Shown here: in pieces, positions 25,753-35,286 of the stretch
How the letters are laid out: each line of letters opens with the position of its first letter
Numbering within the stretch: the stretch's first letter is position 1
The notes under the pieces: generated by a model
What the model was told of the DNA's origin: nothing
Database searches by the model: none
What the model saw: only the letters and a program-made list of their open reading frames with translations
NCBI RefSeq assembly: GCF_006438915.1
Contig: NZ_RCZE01000012.1
Coordinates: 186,001 to 250,000, forward strand
DNA from: Pseudomonas arsenicoxydans
GTDB lineage: Bacteria; Pseudomonadota; Gammaproteobacteria; Pseudomonadales; Pseudomonadaceae
Reading direction: 5' to 3'
DNA: 64,000 bases
Made by a program: the position numbers and the translations under genes

Positions 25753-26751
25753 ATGATGAACGACACAGTCCAACCTTTGACCATGACCCTCCACACTGGC
25801 GACGTTACGAGTGATAAGCGTGCGGCTCGCGATCAGCGTCATGATCTCTGGTTCAAGCGTTCAATGCTGGGCGCCGCAATGCTAGTGCTGTTGCTACTGG
25901 TGAGCATCGCCGCCTCGACACTTTGGGGCGGTGGTCTCGCATTCAAGACTTTCGGTCTCGACTTTCTGACAAGCACTGAGTGGGATGCTGTCAACAACCA
26001 CTTCGGTGCTTTGGTTCCGATTTACGGCACCTTGGTGACCTCTTTACTGGCGCTGCTGATTGCGGTTCCTGTCAGCTTTGGCATTGCGATTTTTCTCACT
26101 GAAGTAGCTCCGCCCTGGTTGCGGATGCCCGTCGCCTCGGCGGTTGAATTGCTCGCGGGAATTCCATCGATTATCTATGGCATGTGGGGGCTGTTTGTAT
26201 TCGGCCCGTTCATGGCAGAGCATCTATCGCCTTGGATCAATGACTATCTGGGTGAGCTTCCTTTGGTGGGTTCGCTGTTTCAGGGCCCACCCTTAGGGAT
26301 TGGCATGCTGACAGCGGGTATTGTGCTGGCAATCATGATCATGCCCTTCATCACCTCTGTCATGCATGAGGTGTTCCGTAGTGTTCCCACAACCCTCAAG
26401 GAGTCTGCTTACGCGCTAGGTAGCACTACTTGGGAAGTGGTCTGGGACATTGTTCTGCCTTACACGCGGTCTGCGGTTGTCGGGGGAATTTTTCTGGGGC
26501 TCGGACGGGCATTAGGCGAGACCATGGCGGTGACTTTCGTGCTGGGTAATGCTCAACAGTTCTCTGCCTCATTGCTAATGCCAAGCAGCTCCATCGCGTC
26601 AGTCATCGCCAACGAGTTCAGCGAAGCCTATACCGACCTGCATCGCTCCGCGCTCATCGCGCTGGGTTTCCTGCTGTTTGTCGTCACCTTTATTGTGCTG
26701 GCGTTAGCAAGACTCCTGCTGATGCGGCTGTCACGCAAGGAGGGTCTATGA
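25753..26751 (+). CDS. pstC: Phosphate ABC permease PstC
   Basis: The 332-residue inner-membrane permease has about six transmembrane segments. Its cytoplasmic loop (ESAYALGSTTWEVVWDIVLP, then GGIFLGLGRALGETMAVTFV) is the EAA-type contact with the ATPase found in PstC. It pairs with PstA to form the pore for phosphate delivered by PstS. Two consecutive ATGs open the gene; I give the first, and the codons upstream lack a better site. Its stop overlaps pstA by four bases (ATGA). Confidence 0.93.
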   Translation: MMNDTVQPLTMTLHTGDVTSDKRAARDQRHDLWFKRSMLGAAMLVLLLLVSIAASTLWGGGLAFKTFGLDFLTSTEWDAVNNHFGALVPIYGTLVTSLLALLIAVPVSFGIAIFLTEVAPPWLRMPVASAVELLAGIPSIIYGMWGLFVFGPFMAEHLSPWINDYLGELPLVGSLFQGPPLGIGMLTAGIVLAIMIMPFITSVMHEVFRSVPTTLKESAYALGSTTWEVVWDIVLPYTRSAVVGGIFLGLGRALGETMAVTFVLGNAQQFSASLLMPSSSIASVIANEFSEAYTDLHRSALIALGFLLFVVTFIVLALARLLLMRLSRKEGL

Positions 26752-27620
26752 CTGGTAACGAACGTCTCTACCAAATCCGAGCCTTCAAAAATCGACTTGC
26801 AATGGTGCTCAGTTGCGGCGCCACAGCTTTCGGCCTCATTTGGTTGGTCTGGATTCTGTTGACCACGGTAATCAACGGATTTCAGGCGCTCAATCTTCGT
26901 CTCTTTACACAGATGACACCGCCGCCCGGCACGGAAGGTGGCCTGGCAAACGCGTTCTATGGCAGTGCCCTGATGTCCGCTATCGCCCTGCTTATCGGTA
27001 CGCCAATTGGCTTGATGGCGGGAATCTGGCTAGCGGAATTCGCACGACACTCGCGTCTGGGCACCACAGTCCGTTTTATTAACGACATTCTACTTTCGGC
27101 ACCGTCCATTGTGCTGGGTCTGTTCATCTACACCGGCGTCATCCTGCCGTTGAACATACTGACTAACCACCAAGTCGGCTTCTCCGCTATCGCCGGCGCT
27201 CTGGCACTGGCGCTATTGGTGATTCCAGTGGTGGTGAGAACCACTGACGAGATGCTTCAACTGCAACCGTCAACCATGCGGGAAGCCGCGCTGGCACTAG
27301 GCGTCCCGCAATGGAAACTGACTCTGCAAATCGTATTACGAGCTGCAAAAGCGGGCGTAGTGACCGGGGTGCTACTTGCACTGGCCAGAATCACCGGTGA
27401 AACAGCGCCGTTACTGTTTACAGCGTTCGGCAACCAGTTCTGGAGCAGCAATCTTCTGAAACCGATTGCCAGTGTGCCCGTAGTGGTTTTCCAGTACGCC
27501 ATGAGCCCATTCGATGACTGGCACTCCCTGGCCTGGGCTGGAGCATTGGTGCTGACCTTGTTTGTACTGGTACTCAGTTTACTGTCCCGCTTGATCCTTT
27601 TACGCAATAGGTTGACCTGA
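26748..27620 (+). CDS. pstA: Phosphate ABC permease PstA
   Basis: The 290-residue membrane protein has six predicted transmembrane helices. It shows PstA-typical sequence: TPPPGTEGGLANAFYGSALM in the first periplasmic part and EAALALGVPQWKLTLQIVLR in the ATPase-contacting loop, followed by ARITGETAPLLFTAFGN. It forms a heterodimer with PstC. Both its ends overlap neighbouring genes (ATGA with pstC, TGATG with pstB), so the permease and ATPase are translated in step. Confidence 0.93.
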   Translation: MTGNERLYQIRAFKNRLAMVLSCGATAFGLIWLVWILLTTVINGFQALNLRLFTQMTPPPGTEGGLANAFYGSALMSAIALLIGTPIGLMAGIWLAEFARHSRLGTTVRFINDILLSAPSIVLGLFIYTGVILPLNILTNHQVGFSAIAGALALALLVIPVVVRTTDEMLQLQPSTMREAALALGVPQWKLTLQIVLRAAKAGVVTGVLLALARITGETAPLLFTAFGNQFWSSNLLKPIASVPVVVFQYAMSPFDDWHSLAWAGALVLTLFVLVLSLLSRLILLRNRLT

Positions 27621-28399
27621 TGAATAGCCGTGACCTTGCCGACGAAAGAACTAAAATTCGCGTTCGTGGCCTGGAGTTTTTTTACAATAACCAGCGGTCT
27701 CTGAACTCCATCGATATGGATATTCCAGAGAAACGTATCACTGCGATCATTGGGCCTTCAGGTTGCGGGAAGTCGACGTTATTGCGGGTGTTCAACCGTA
27801 TCTACGCCATGTACCCGAAGCAGGAGGCGCGGGGCGAGGTGTTGCTCAACGGAGAGAATATTCTCGCACCTGGTTACTCGATGAACCGCCTGCGTAGCCA
27901 TATCGGCATGGTCTTCCAGAAACCCGTACCGTTTCCCATGTCCATTTACGACAACGTCGCTTACGCCGTGCGTCACCATGAACAACTCTCTCGTCGTGAG
28001 ATGGATGAACGCGTAGAGCAAGCCTTAAATGGAGCAGCGCTTTGGGACGAGGTAAAGGACAAGCTCAAACAAAGCGCTCAGAGCCTGTCGGGGGGGCAAC
28101 AACAGCGCCTGTGCATAGCGCGCACCATCGCTTTGCGCCCACAAGTATTGCTTTTGGATGAGCCGACATCCGCGCTTGACCCAATCTCCACTGGGCGCAT
28201 AGAGCAGTTGATTACTGAGTTAAAAGAGCAATATACCGTCATCATCGTGACCCACAACATGCAGCAAGCGGCTCGGGTTTCGGACTACACCGCCTTTATG
28301 TTTATGGGCGAATTGATTGAGCATGATGTGACCGACACGATCTTCACCAAACCAAAAATGAAGCAGACGGAAGACTACATTACAGGTCGCTTTGGATAA
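27620..28399 (+). CDS. pstB: Phosphate ABC ATPase PstB
   Basis: The 259-residue ABC ATPase carries Walker A GPSGCGKST, Q-loop MVFQKPVPFPMSIYDN, signature LSGGQQQRLCIARTIA and Walker B LLLDEPTSALDP with the H-loop VTHNMQQA. The phrase FQKPVPFPMSIYDN is specific for PstB. It powers phosphate import through PstCA. The gene ends the pst operon: phoU, which often follows pstB, is absent, and the next gene is a broken crcB. Length is normal for the family. Confidence 0.95.
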   Translation: MNSRDLADERTKIRVRGLEFFYNNQRSLNSIDMDIPEKRITAIIGPSGCGKSTLLRVFNRIYAMYPKQEARGEVLLNGENILAPGYSMNRLRSHIGMVFQKPVPFPMSIYDNVAYAVRHHEQLSRREMDERVEQALNGAALWDEVKDKLKQSAQSLSGGQQQRLCIARTIALRPQVLLLDEPTSALDPISTGRIEQLITELKEQYTVIIVTHNMQQAARVSDYTAFMFMGELIEHDVTDTIFTKPKMKQTEDYITGRFG

Positions 28400-28463
28400 C
28401 CAATCCCTTTCCTTCCGTACATAAGCTTCCAGCCCCTAAAGCTGCAAGGAGTTCGTTAGCTTG

Positions 28464-28845
28464 GTGAGAACATTAGTTGCCATCGCCATAAGCGCATCGC
28501 TTGGAGGGTGGCTACGCAGTATTTTAGGGGCAAAGCTCAAGAACTTGTTTCCGAGCATGCCTGCGGGAACGCTCGTAGCGAATTTTGGCCGGGGGGTACT
28601 TGATTGGCCTGACCATCGGCTTTTGGGTGGATTCGCCGCTGCTCTTCCCTCGCTGGCACCTTGCGATCATCACAAGCTTTTGCATAGGGCTCGCGGTCTT
28701 CTCACTAGCCTCGGCAGGATCGGCCACGTTAAGCCACAAAGAACGGTTCATTCCTGCAATTGGGGCTATCTCGCTTCATGTCATAGCGTCGCTTGCCATG
28801 ACTGCATTAGGAGCGCTCACGTTCCAGTGGGTAGACGACATCTAG
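28464..28845 (+). pseudogene. crcB: Frameshifted crcB fluoride channel gene
   Basis: The first 40 codons (TLVAIAISASLGGWLRSILG, then PAGTLVANF) match the intact CrcB near 36.8 kb. The remainder is in another frame (GGYLIGLTIGFWV to AISLHVIASLAMTALGAL). One extra base in the TTTGGCCGGGGGG stretch explains the shift. The copy also lacks the conserved TTFSTF pore segment (AVFSLAS here). It would not make a working fluoride channel without frameshifting. It is either a decayed duplicate or carries a sequencing error. Confidence 0.8.
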
Positions 28846-28925
28846 TAAGTTTTGACCATAGACTGATATGAAATTTGGTTTGTGATTTCAGCCCAGGCTA
28901 AAGCCTTGCGCAGAATGACAGAAAC

Positions 28926-28956
28926 AAAAAGCCCGGCGCGAAGCCGGGCTTTTTGT
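28926..28956 (+). terminator. Terminator after the pst/crcB region
   Basis: AAAAAGCCCGGCGCGAAGCC followed by GGGCTTTTTG is a strong GC-rich hairpin with flanking A and T runs, so it can work in both directions. It follows the crcB pseudogene by about 80 bases. Confidence 0.85.
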
Positions 28957-29257
28957 ATTTCGGATGGGGCTGATCCTTCAGCAGGTTCGAGTGTAATTCA
29001 GGGAGATCTATGGTGCAGCTAACACGTTCTCTTAGGTCGGTATCAGATATGAATTGCATGGAAGCGACAACCCATTGAGCATTCTCCTGTGATGACTGAC
29101 ATTACGAGCCGACGCTAAAGCGTCATTGAGGCAAATGTCCTTGGGCATCGAGGATGCTGACTCAACTGGATGGTTTCGCCCCTGCCACGTCAGATCAGTG
29201 GGAATCATTTGAGGTTGTCAGTGAGGTAAGTCATGGCTGGATATCATCCATCCAGAT
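28957..29257. other. Intergenic region without a supported gene
   Basis: About 300 bases with no convincing gene lie between the pst/crcB terminator and the 3' end of the D,D-carboxypeptidase gene. A short palindrome GACGCTAAAGCGTC near the middle could be a terminator stem or a binding site. Nothing else stands out. Confidence 0.4.
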
Positions 29258-30478
29258 TCAGGCCTTTACCTCTCCCGTGTCGTCCTTCACATCAAACAAG
29301 CCTGCAAAAAAAAGATGGAATGCATCCCAGGTTCGCGTCCACCAACCACCTGCTTCTCCCGCTTCTAATGCGATGAGAGAGCGTGTCGCAAGTTTATTCT
29401 CGCCGTCATACAACTCGTAGCTTCCGACTATGTCACCGACGGTAATAGGAGCTTCCAGTGCGTTATTGATGTGAAGGCGGCTTTCCACCTTGCGATTACT
29501 ATTCTTGGGCAGCGTCAATGTCACATCATCGAGCAACCCAACAGAAATTACGTTTTTCTCGCCTTTCCACAGTCGTGGTTGAGCTAACACCTGGCCGCCT
29601 TTCTGATAGGTCTTCGTCTCAAAAAAGCGGAAGCCGTAGTTCAGGATTTTTTGAGCATCTTCTGCACGATTGTTCATCGTGGTAGAGCCAAATACCGCAC
29701 TGATAAGACGCCGCCCATCACGAAGAGCAGAGGTCACCATGCAGTAGCCGGCCTCTTCGGTGTGGCCAGTTTTTAGCCCGTCAACACTTGGGTCGCGCCA
29801 GAGGAGAAGATTGCGATTGGGTTGGCGAATGTTGTTCCAGGTGAAATATTTGTGCGCGTATAGCGGGTAGTAAGCGGACTCATCATTGATAATTGCCCGC
29901 GCAAGCCGGGCCATATCATGAGCAGAGGAGTAGTGCCCAGGTGCCGGCAAGCCTGTAGGGTTCATGAAGTGAGTGTCAGTCAGCCCAAGTTTATTTGCAG
30001 TGACATTCATCAACCCGGCAAATGCATCTTCGCTACCCGCTATGTGCTCCGATAGAGCCACACTGGCGTCGTTGCCAGAGTCGATCACCACGCCACGGAG
30101 CAGGTCATGCACAGGGACAACGGCGCCAGGATCAAGAAACATCCTGGAACCACCGGTTCTCCATGCGTTTTCACTGACGGTAACCGGATCGTCGACCTTG
30201 AGGCGTCCCGCCTGTATCTCATTGGTAGCCACATACACCGTCATCAACTTAGTCAAGCTAGCCGGCGGCAAATGCATATCAGCGTTTTGACTGCTAATAA
30301 TCGAGCCTGTCGCGGCATCCATAAGTACCCAGGATTTCGCGCTCAGTTGCGGTGGTGCTGGGATCATCGCTCGGGCAGTTGGTGAGGCAGGACTTGGGGT
30401 GGGTATTGGAGCCGCCCAAACTGGTGTCAGAAAAGAACACGCAAGAATGAGTGTAAGCCGCAATTTAGGGTGTTTCAC
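29258..30478 (-). CDS. dacC: D-alanyl-D-alanine carboxypeptidase (PBP5/6 type)
   Basis: The 406-residue penicillin-binding protein has a signal peptide ending around WAA. Its catalytic motifs are SLTK (74-77), SGN (134-136) and KTG (in VDGLKTGHTEEAGY). It trims the terminal D-alanine of peptidoglycan peptides in the periplasm. The C-terminal amphipathic tail (WTRTWDAFHLFFAGLF) is the usual membrane anchor. I chose the GTG in front of KHPKLRLTLILACSF because it gives a clean signal peptide; a TTG 63 bases earlier is possible. It follows the two-component genes on the same strand and may be their target or co-transcribed. Confidence 0.88.
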   Translation of the reverse strand: MKHPKLRLTLILACSFLTPVWAAPIPTPSPASPTARAMIPAPPQLSAKSWVLMDAATGSIISSQNADMHLPPASLTKLMTVYVATNEIQAGRLKVDDPVTVSENAWRTGGSRMFLDPGAVVPVHDLLRGVVIDSGNDASVALSEHIAGSEDAFAGLMNVTANKLGLTDTHFMNPTGLPAPGHYSSAHDMARLARAIINDESAYYPLYAHKYFTWNNIRQPNRNLLLWRDPSVDGLKTGHTEEAGYCMVTSALRDGRRLISAVFGSTTMNNRAEDAQKILNYGFRFFETKTYQKGGQVLAQPRLWKGEKNVISVGLLDDVTLTLPKNSNRKVESRLHINNALEAPITVGDIVGSYELYDGENKLATRSLIALEAGEAGGWWTRTWDAFHLFFAGLFDVKDDTGEVKA

Positions 30479-30567
30479 AAGCGCCAGCCTCGGATTCGCA
30501 GAAAGACGCGCCAAGCTAGATGAGGAGCTGAGAGGGCTCAAATTAACCCGGATTAATATTAATTTAA

Positions 30568-31968
30568 TTAGCCGTTGGAGACGACCATCTCGGGCAATGG
30601 ACAGATAATCGAGACTGAGGCTCCACCACCACGCGGCGATTCCTGGATATGCAGTACAAACCCGTGCAACCGAACAATTGCGGACACCAGAGAAAGCCCC
30701 AGTCCATGCCCAGGTTGCTGACGGGTGGTGTCTCCGCGATAAAGCCTGCGGATCACGCTGTCACGCTCTGCCTCGGGTATTCCAGGGCCGCTGTCCGAAA
30801 CCTCTATATTGAACGAGTTATGCGTCAGAGAGCCGCTCAAGTGAATCACACCGCCCTTGGGTGTGAACTTGATAGCGTTATCTAAAAGATTAACCAGCGC
30901 CTCGAACAGAAGAGAAACATCACCAGATAACTTCGGATGGTCTTCAGAGAGGTCGAGGAGTAGCGTCAGTCCTTGCTCTTGTGCCAAGGGCAAAAAAAAC
31001 TCGTGCGCTTGCGTCAGCAGCGATGCTGGTTGGAACGATTCAAAACCTGATCGTCTCCTTGTATCTTCAAGTTCAGATATTCGCAGCAGCCCTTGGAAGC
31101 GCAGCATGATGGATTCGCTTTCTTCCAGCGCCATGTTCAATGTCTCTGCATGAGAGCTATCCAGGGGTAACTGCTGTAGCTGGTCAAGATGGGCGCGCAG
31201 GCGAGTCAGGGGAGTACGCAGATCGTGCGCAATACCGTCACATGCCCCCTTCACCTCATGCATAAGCTGCTCTATATGCTCGAGCATGACGTTGACAGCA
31301 TTGGCCAACATGTCGAGCTCATCGCGGCGTGGAGACAGCGGCAGGCGTTCGCCGAGATTGCCCGATACGATACTTTCGGTGCAGCTTTGAAGTCGCTGCA
31401 CTCTGCGTAAAGGCCTTCGCCTCAGGAGCCACCAACCGATCAACCCAGGGATAAGGGTAAGAGAAAAGCCCCAAATTAATGCCTGCTCGATGATGCCGCC
31501 GACTGCGGAGATAGATCCTCCATCACGCGACAAGATCAAAATTCGACCATCACGCCGATGTTGCATTAACGCATGGCTGCTTCGGGTTTGCTCGCGTGGC
31601 AATGCGATGCTCAAGCCTCGCTCCAGATAATGTACCTGGCCATCATCTGGGAGACTTGCTCGTAACCGGAGAAGGTCACCGGCGATATGGGTGCCGTCAG
31701 CTTTGAACAAACCGTAGGCGTCGATCCCTGAAGTCGAATACACCTCACTGGCAGCCAGTTCACCCTCCAGACTGGCATCATCGATTTTTTGATAATAGTG
31801 GGCGCGCTGCATCAATGTTCGCTCGGCAACAGCCCCGAGATAGGTTGAGATTTTCCAATAAAGCACCCCCGTGAAAACGGCTCCCCAAGCGATAAAAAAC
31901 AAGGCGTAAAGCCCGAGAAGGCGACTATTGGAAGAACGCCAGCGCTCACTCCTGGGAAGCAAGAACAT
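30568..31968 (-). CDS. OmpR-type sensor histidine kinase
   Basis: The 466-residue membrane kinase has an N-terminal transmembrane helix (LLGLYALFFIAWGAVFTGVL), a periplasmic sensor of about 110 residues and a second helix near 165-185. A HAMP linker, the phosphoacceptor H-box (GIAHDLRTPLTRLRAHL) and the ATP-binding N, G1 and G2 motifs (NLLDNAIKFT, DSGPGIPE, GHGLGLSLV) follow. The start overlaps the response-regulator stop by 23 bases, so the pair is coupled. Together with the PmrA-like box upstream of the regulator it resembles PmrB/QseC-type systems. The signal is unknown. Confidence 0.9.
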   Translation of the reverse strand: MFLLPRSERWRSSNSRLLGLYALFFIAWGAVFTGVLYWKISTYLGAVAERTLMQRAHYYQKIDDASLEGELAASEVYSTSGIDAYGLFKADGTHIAGDLLRLRASLPDDGQVHYLERGLSIALPREQTRSSHALMQHRRDGRILILSRDGGSISAVGGIIEQALIWGFSLTLIPGLIGWWLLRRRPLRRVQRLQSCTESIVSGNLGERLPLSPRRDELDMLANAVNVMLEHIEQLMHEVKGACDGIAHDLRTPLTRLRAHLDQLQQLPLDSSHAETLNMALEESESIMLRFQGLLRISELEDTRRRSGFESFQPASLLTQAHEFFLPLAQEQGLTLLLDLSEDHPKLSGDVSLLFEALVNLLDNAIKFTPKGGVIHLSGSLTHNSFNIEVSDSGPGIPEAERDSVIRRLYRGDTTRQQPGHGLGLSLVSAIVRLHGFVLHIQESPRGGGASVSIICPLPEMVVSNG

Positions 31969-32623
31969 AACCAGAACCGCGAATTGTTTGAATGACAGGG
32001 GAACCGCTCCCCTCGATTTTTTTCCGCAGCCGACCGATATGAACATCAATAATGTTCGTGCCAGGATCGAAGTGATATCCCCAAACCGCCTGAAAAAGCA
32101 TGGTTCTAGTGACCAACTGACCCGCGTTGCGCATGAAATAAGTGAGCAGTTTGAATTCGGTTGGGAGAAGCGGAATGTGCACGTTCGAACGACTGAGTGA
32201 GTGTTCAATGAGATCGATATGGAGGTTACCAAAGCTCAAATGACGCTCACTTTCACCTGCGGTTGGGCGCCTCAGCAGCACCTCCACCCTGGCGATCATT
32301 TCAACCGTAGAGAACGGTTTGATCAGGTAATCATCGCCCCCCGAACGAAGCCCTTTCACCCGCTCATCGACATCAGACAATGCGCTGATCATCAGGACTG
32401 GCTTATGAATACCGAGGCTTCTCAACGTACTGATTATCGTTAAGCCATCAAAATCAGGCAACATCCGGTCAAGCGTTATCACATCATGGTCGCCAGAAAT
32501 GGCCGCTGATAATCCATCACGACCGCTAGCCGCCCACTGAACATCGAATCCATGGGAGGTAAGCGTGTTAACAATAGCCTTGGCTGTAACCTCATCGTCC
32601 TCAATAACTAGCGCGCGATTCAT
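31946..32623 (-). CDS. OmpR-family response regulator
   Basis: The 225-residue regulator has an N-terminal receiver domain with the acidic pair EDD, the phosphorylated Asp in TLDRMLPDFDG, and Lys in LIKPFS. A winged-helix DNA-binding domain follows (LPTEFKLLTYFMRN to TIRGSGYVL). The ATG eight codons into the open frame is the proper start (MNRALVIEDDE). It is the first gene of the operon with the kinase. A direct repeat resembling a PmrA/QseB box lies about 115 bases upstream in the divergent promoter region, so it probably controls its own operon and the ModA-like gene. Confidence 0.92.
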   Translation of the reverse strand: MNRALVIEDDEVTAKAIVNTLTSHGFDVQWAASGRDGLSAAISGDHDVITLDRMLPDFDGLTIISTLRSLGIHKPVLMISALSDVDERVKGLRSGGDDYLIKPFSTVEMIARVEVLLRRPTAGESERHLSFGNLHIDLIEHSLSRSNVHIPLLPTEFKLLTYFMRNAGQLVTRTMLFQAVWGYHFDPGTNIIDVHIGRLRKKIEGSGSPVIQTIRGSGYVLASQE

Positions 32624-32735
32624 TTTTACTCCACACAACGATTGCAAACCTTAGACTCAAGCAGGCTCCAAGCGCCGTAGATCTCAAGATTGATGCAGCC
32701 TAGGTAGGGGGCATCGGACGGTAAACTAAATTTTT

Positions 32736-32750
32736 CTTAACCCGTCTTAA
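32736..32750 (+). promoter_or_regulatory. PmrA/QseB-like box in a divergent promoter region
   Basis: CTTAACCCGTCTTAA is a direct repeat of CTTAA spaced by five bases, matching the CTTAA-N5-CTTAA pattern bound by PmrA/QseB-type regulators. It lies between the response-regulator gene and the ModA-like gene, which point away from each other. It is about 85 bases before the ModA-like start. Confidence 0.65.
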
Positions 32751-32834
32751 TTTCAGTATTGCTTGAAACGTGACTATTTTTTCGCGCCCCCACTGCTAAA
32801 CCTCATATCTACGCTGGATTCAGGATACTCCGTC

Positions 32835-33617
32835 ATGACGAAGACCTTACTGAGGCTCGCATTGGCCTGCTTGTTTTTCTTGGCAGATGGCATTGAGGCA
32901 CAGGATGCCACCTCCACCAAAACGCTTACCCTATTTGTGTCTGGAGGCTTCATCGCGGCGATTCAATCCTTAGCTCCCGTTTATGAAAAAGAGACGGGAT
33001 TCAGCCTGGTCATCAAAGAGTCCCCACCTACCGGCAATACCCCAATTGCAATCACTAATCGGCTCTCGCGCGGTGAAAATGCAGATGTCGTAATCATGGA
33101 GGATTGGGAGCTTCGAAATCTGATAGATCAAGGGCAGTTGCAAAAAACGAGTCGAATCGACCTTGGCAAGTCGTTCATTGCCATGGCCGTCCAAAAAGGT
33201 GCTAAAAAACCCGATATAAGCAACATGAAGAGCTTCAAGAAAACGTTACTCAACGCAAAGTCTCTGGCTCTGTCGGATACGCCCAGCGGAACATACCTGT
33301 CACGTATTCTCTTCCCTCAAATGCACATCTCAGAAAGGTTGAGGATCAAGACCCGAACGATTTCCGCCGAGCCCGTCGGAGAAGCAGTCGCCCGTGGCGA
33401 TGCAGAGATAGGCTTCCAACAGCTGAGTGAACTGATGCACACGGAAGGCATCGATGTGATTGGGCTTATTCCAGATCAGGTGCAGAAAATGACGATGTAT
33501 TCAGCGGCCACCACTGGTGGCGGACAGCAAGAGGAGGCGGCAGCGCTGTTGAAGTTCCTGAGCTCAAAGGCCGCTAGGACTGCCATCAAGGTAAGTGGAT
33601 TAATACCCGTGAGATGA
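32835..33617 (+). CDS. ModA-like periplasmic substrate-binding protein
   Basis: The 260-residue protein has a signal peptide (LLRLALACLFFLADGIEA) followed by a type 2 periplasmic binding fold with TLTLFVSGGFIAAIQSLAPV at the start and DVVIMEDWELRNLIDQGQL in the middle. The overall form resembles molybdate-binding ModA and related tungstate or organic-anion binders. No permease or ATPase gene is adjacent, which suggests a sensing role, perhaps presenting a ligand to the divergent histidine kinase. The substrate is not predictable. AGGA lies nine bases before the chosen ATG. Confidence 0.75.
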   Translation: MTKTLLRLALACLFFLADGIEAQDATSTKTLTLFVSGGFIAAIQSLAPVYEKETGFSLVIKESPPTGNTPIAITNRLSRGENADVVIMEDWELRNLIDQGQLQKTSRIDLGKSFIAMAVQKGAKKPDISNMKSFKKTLLNAKSLALSDTPSGTYLSRILFPQMHISERLRIKTRTISAEPVGEAVARGDAEIGFQQLSELMHTEGIDVIGLIPDQVQKMTMYSAATTGGGQQEEAAALLKFLSSKAARTAIKVSGLIPVR

Positions 33618-33673
33618 GTTTTCCAGGCATGCGGATGGCTCAGCTGCTACATCTGCAGCATCTGTAGGCTTGG

Positions 33674-33892
33674 CTATTGAGACACCGCCAGAATTGCAGC
33701 TGCTTTATGGTTGGTCATTTGAGGGGCCGATTTCGTTGGCTGACTCAAGCTTAAGCCATCGAGTTCTTGAGGGCTTAACGGGGCCCCTCCGCCAGCCAGA
33801 ATCAAGGCGAGAACTAGAATGGTAAAGCCTACTAAAACTGGAAATGAGCCCAACCAGAATTGGATGCGTCGGCGGCGCTGGTATGCGTCCAT
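33674..33892 (-). CDS. Small single-pass membrane protein, hypothetical
   Basis: The 72-residue frame has a basic N-terminus (MDAYQRRRRIQFW) followed by a hydrophobic segment (FPVLVGFTILVLALILAGGG) long enough to cross the membrane once, then a polar tail. The positive-inside rule would keep the N-terminus in the cytoplasm. The ribosome site is weak. It is not a recognised family. Confidence 0.4.
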   Translation of the reverse strand: MDAYQRRRRIQFWLGSFPVLVGFTILVLALILAGGGAPLSPQELDGLSLSQPTKSAPQMTNHKAAAILAVSQ

Positions 33893-34142
33893 CTTTACTA
33901 GCCCCTGTCGGCGTTGGCGAGTATTTCTCGCTTACTTATAGTTCTGTCGCTCAATGTAATTTCTAGCACCGATTATTACCAGCCCTCGAAAAATAGCCTG
34001 GATGCAGTATCCGCTCTGACTAACCGATGACATATGGTCTGCAGGGGTTAAGCGACATTCAGGAGCCTATGCCGCGTGGAGCACCGAATGCCGCGATGAA
34101 AAGGCCAACGTAACTGGTGAGCTCAAACACTAAAGCGTCGTC

Positions 34143-35279
34143 TCAAGCGTTCAGGCCGATCCAGCCATGAAAGCCCACGTACAGACCAACACCGATTATC
34201 AAGACACTGGACAGGTAGGGCGCACGACGCGCAACGGTGCCCAGCCATGGCCAACGGTTGGAAGCCTGCTTGGCACCAATAGCGGCTGCAGCACCGACGG
34301 TCACCAGTGTGAGTGCCAGACCAATGCTAAAACACAGGACTAGCACGCCACCCAAGGCGACCTCTTTGACCTGGAGACATAGCAAGAGAACGGTGATGGC
34401 AGCCGGACAAGGAATCAAACCACCAGTCAGACCGAACATGACGATTTGGCCGGTGGTGACTTCGCGGTTAGTGAAGCGGTTACGGATATCGTTGGCATGA
34501 GCACGTTCGTGCGCATCCTGATAGCCGTCAATCGACAACTCTAGGCCTTCCAGTTCGGAATGCGCATGGCCGTGATTATGCTCCTGGTAGTCCAAGTCAT
34601 AATCATGGGAGTGCCCCGCGTGCCCAAGACTCAAGCGAGCACTGAATCCATGAGGCTCGGGGATATCGACTGCCGATTCCAGGAAGCCCTCGCGCTCGAC
34701 GAAGGTGAACGACTGGGCGCTGCCGTCTGGACGAGTCGTCATCAGACGAACATTCGAGGCTGCCCAAGCGTGCCCGGTCAATGTCTTCAGGCGCCAGTGC
34801 GGTGGCACACCGTCTTCGAAGATCGACAGCTCAACACGGCCATGGCCAGTATCGATTCGGTGGGTCTCATCATGATGGCCGTGGTCATGCTCGCCATGGT
34901 GGTGATCATCACCTTGCTCGAACTTGAACATCTGCTCACCGCGCCAGGTACGCCACAGCATCCACAGCGCAATTCCGATGATCAGGGCGGAGGATGCAAG
35001 CTGGAAGTATGGCTCAGTGGTTTGAGCGTCCAGGCCTTTGCCCAGATACATGCCGCCGATGGCGACCAGCCATACTACGGCGGTGTGCGATAGCGTTGCA
35101 GCCAGCCCCAGCAATACAGCCTGTTTTACCGAGCCACGGATGGCCACGATAAATGCCGCCATCATGGTTTTTGAATGGCCCGGTTCAAGCCCATGCAAAG
35201 CACCGAGCAGAATGGCGCTCGGGAAGTACAGCCAGGCGTGCGAAACACCCTGTTGCAGGAGTTCAGCGAAGTCGGGCAT
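34143..35279 (-). CDS. rcnA: Nickel/cobalt exporter, RcnA-like
   Basis: The 378-residue membrane protein shows the NicO/RcnA signature: LLGALHGLEPGHSKTMMAAF in the first helices and a second block GLTGGLIPCPAAITVLLLCL near the C-terminus. The middle is a long His/Asp-rich cytoplasmic loop (GDDHHHGEHDHGHHDETH and more HGHAHS), which binds nickel or cobalt. Six hydrophobic segments are visible. It lies seven bases downstream of the CsoR/RcnR-type repressor, the expected arrangement for metal-induced export. The start is the ATG of MPDFAELL. Confidence 0.92.
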   Translation of the reverse strand: MPDFAELLQQGVSHAWLYFPSAILLGALHGLEPGHSKTMMAAFIVAIRGSVKQAVLLGLAATLSHTAVVWLVAIGGMYLGKGLDAQTTEPYFQLASSALIIGIALWMLWRTWRGEQMFKFEQGDDHHHGEHDHGHHDETHRIDTGHGRVELSIFEDGVPPHWRLKTLTGHAWAASNVRLMTTRPDGSAQSFTFVEREGFLESAVDIPEPHGFSARLSLGHAGHSHDYDLDYQEHNHGHAHSELEGLELSIDGYQDAHERAHANDIRNRFTNREVTTGQIVMFGLTGGLIPCPAAITVLLLCLQVKEVALGGVLVLCFSIGLALTLVTVGAAAAIGAKQASNRWPWLGTVARRAPYLSSVLIIGVGLYVGFHGWIGLNA

Positions 35280-35286
35280 ATCAGAC

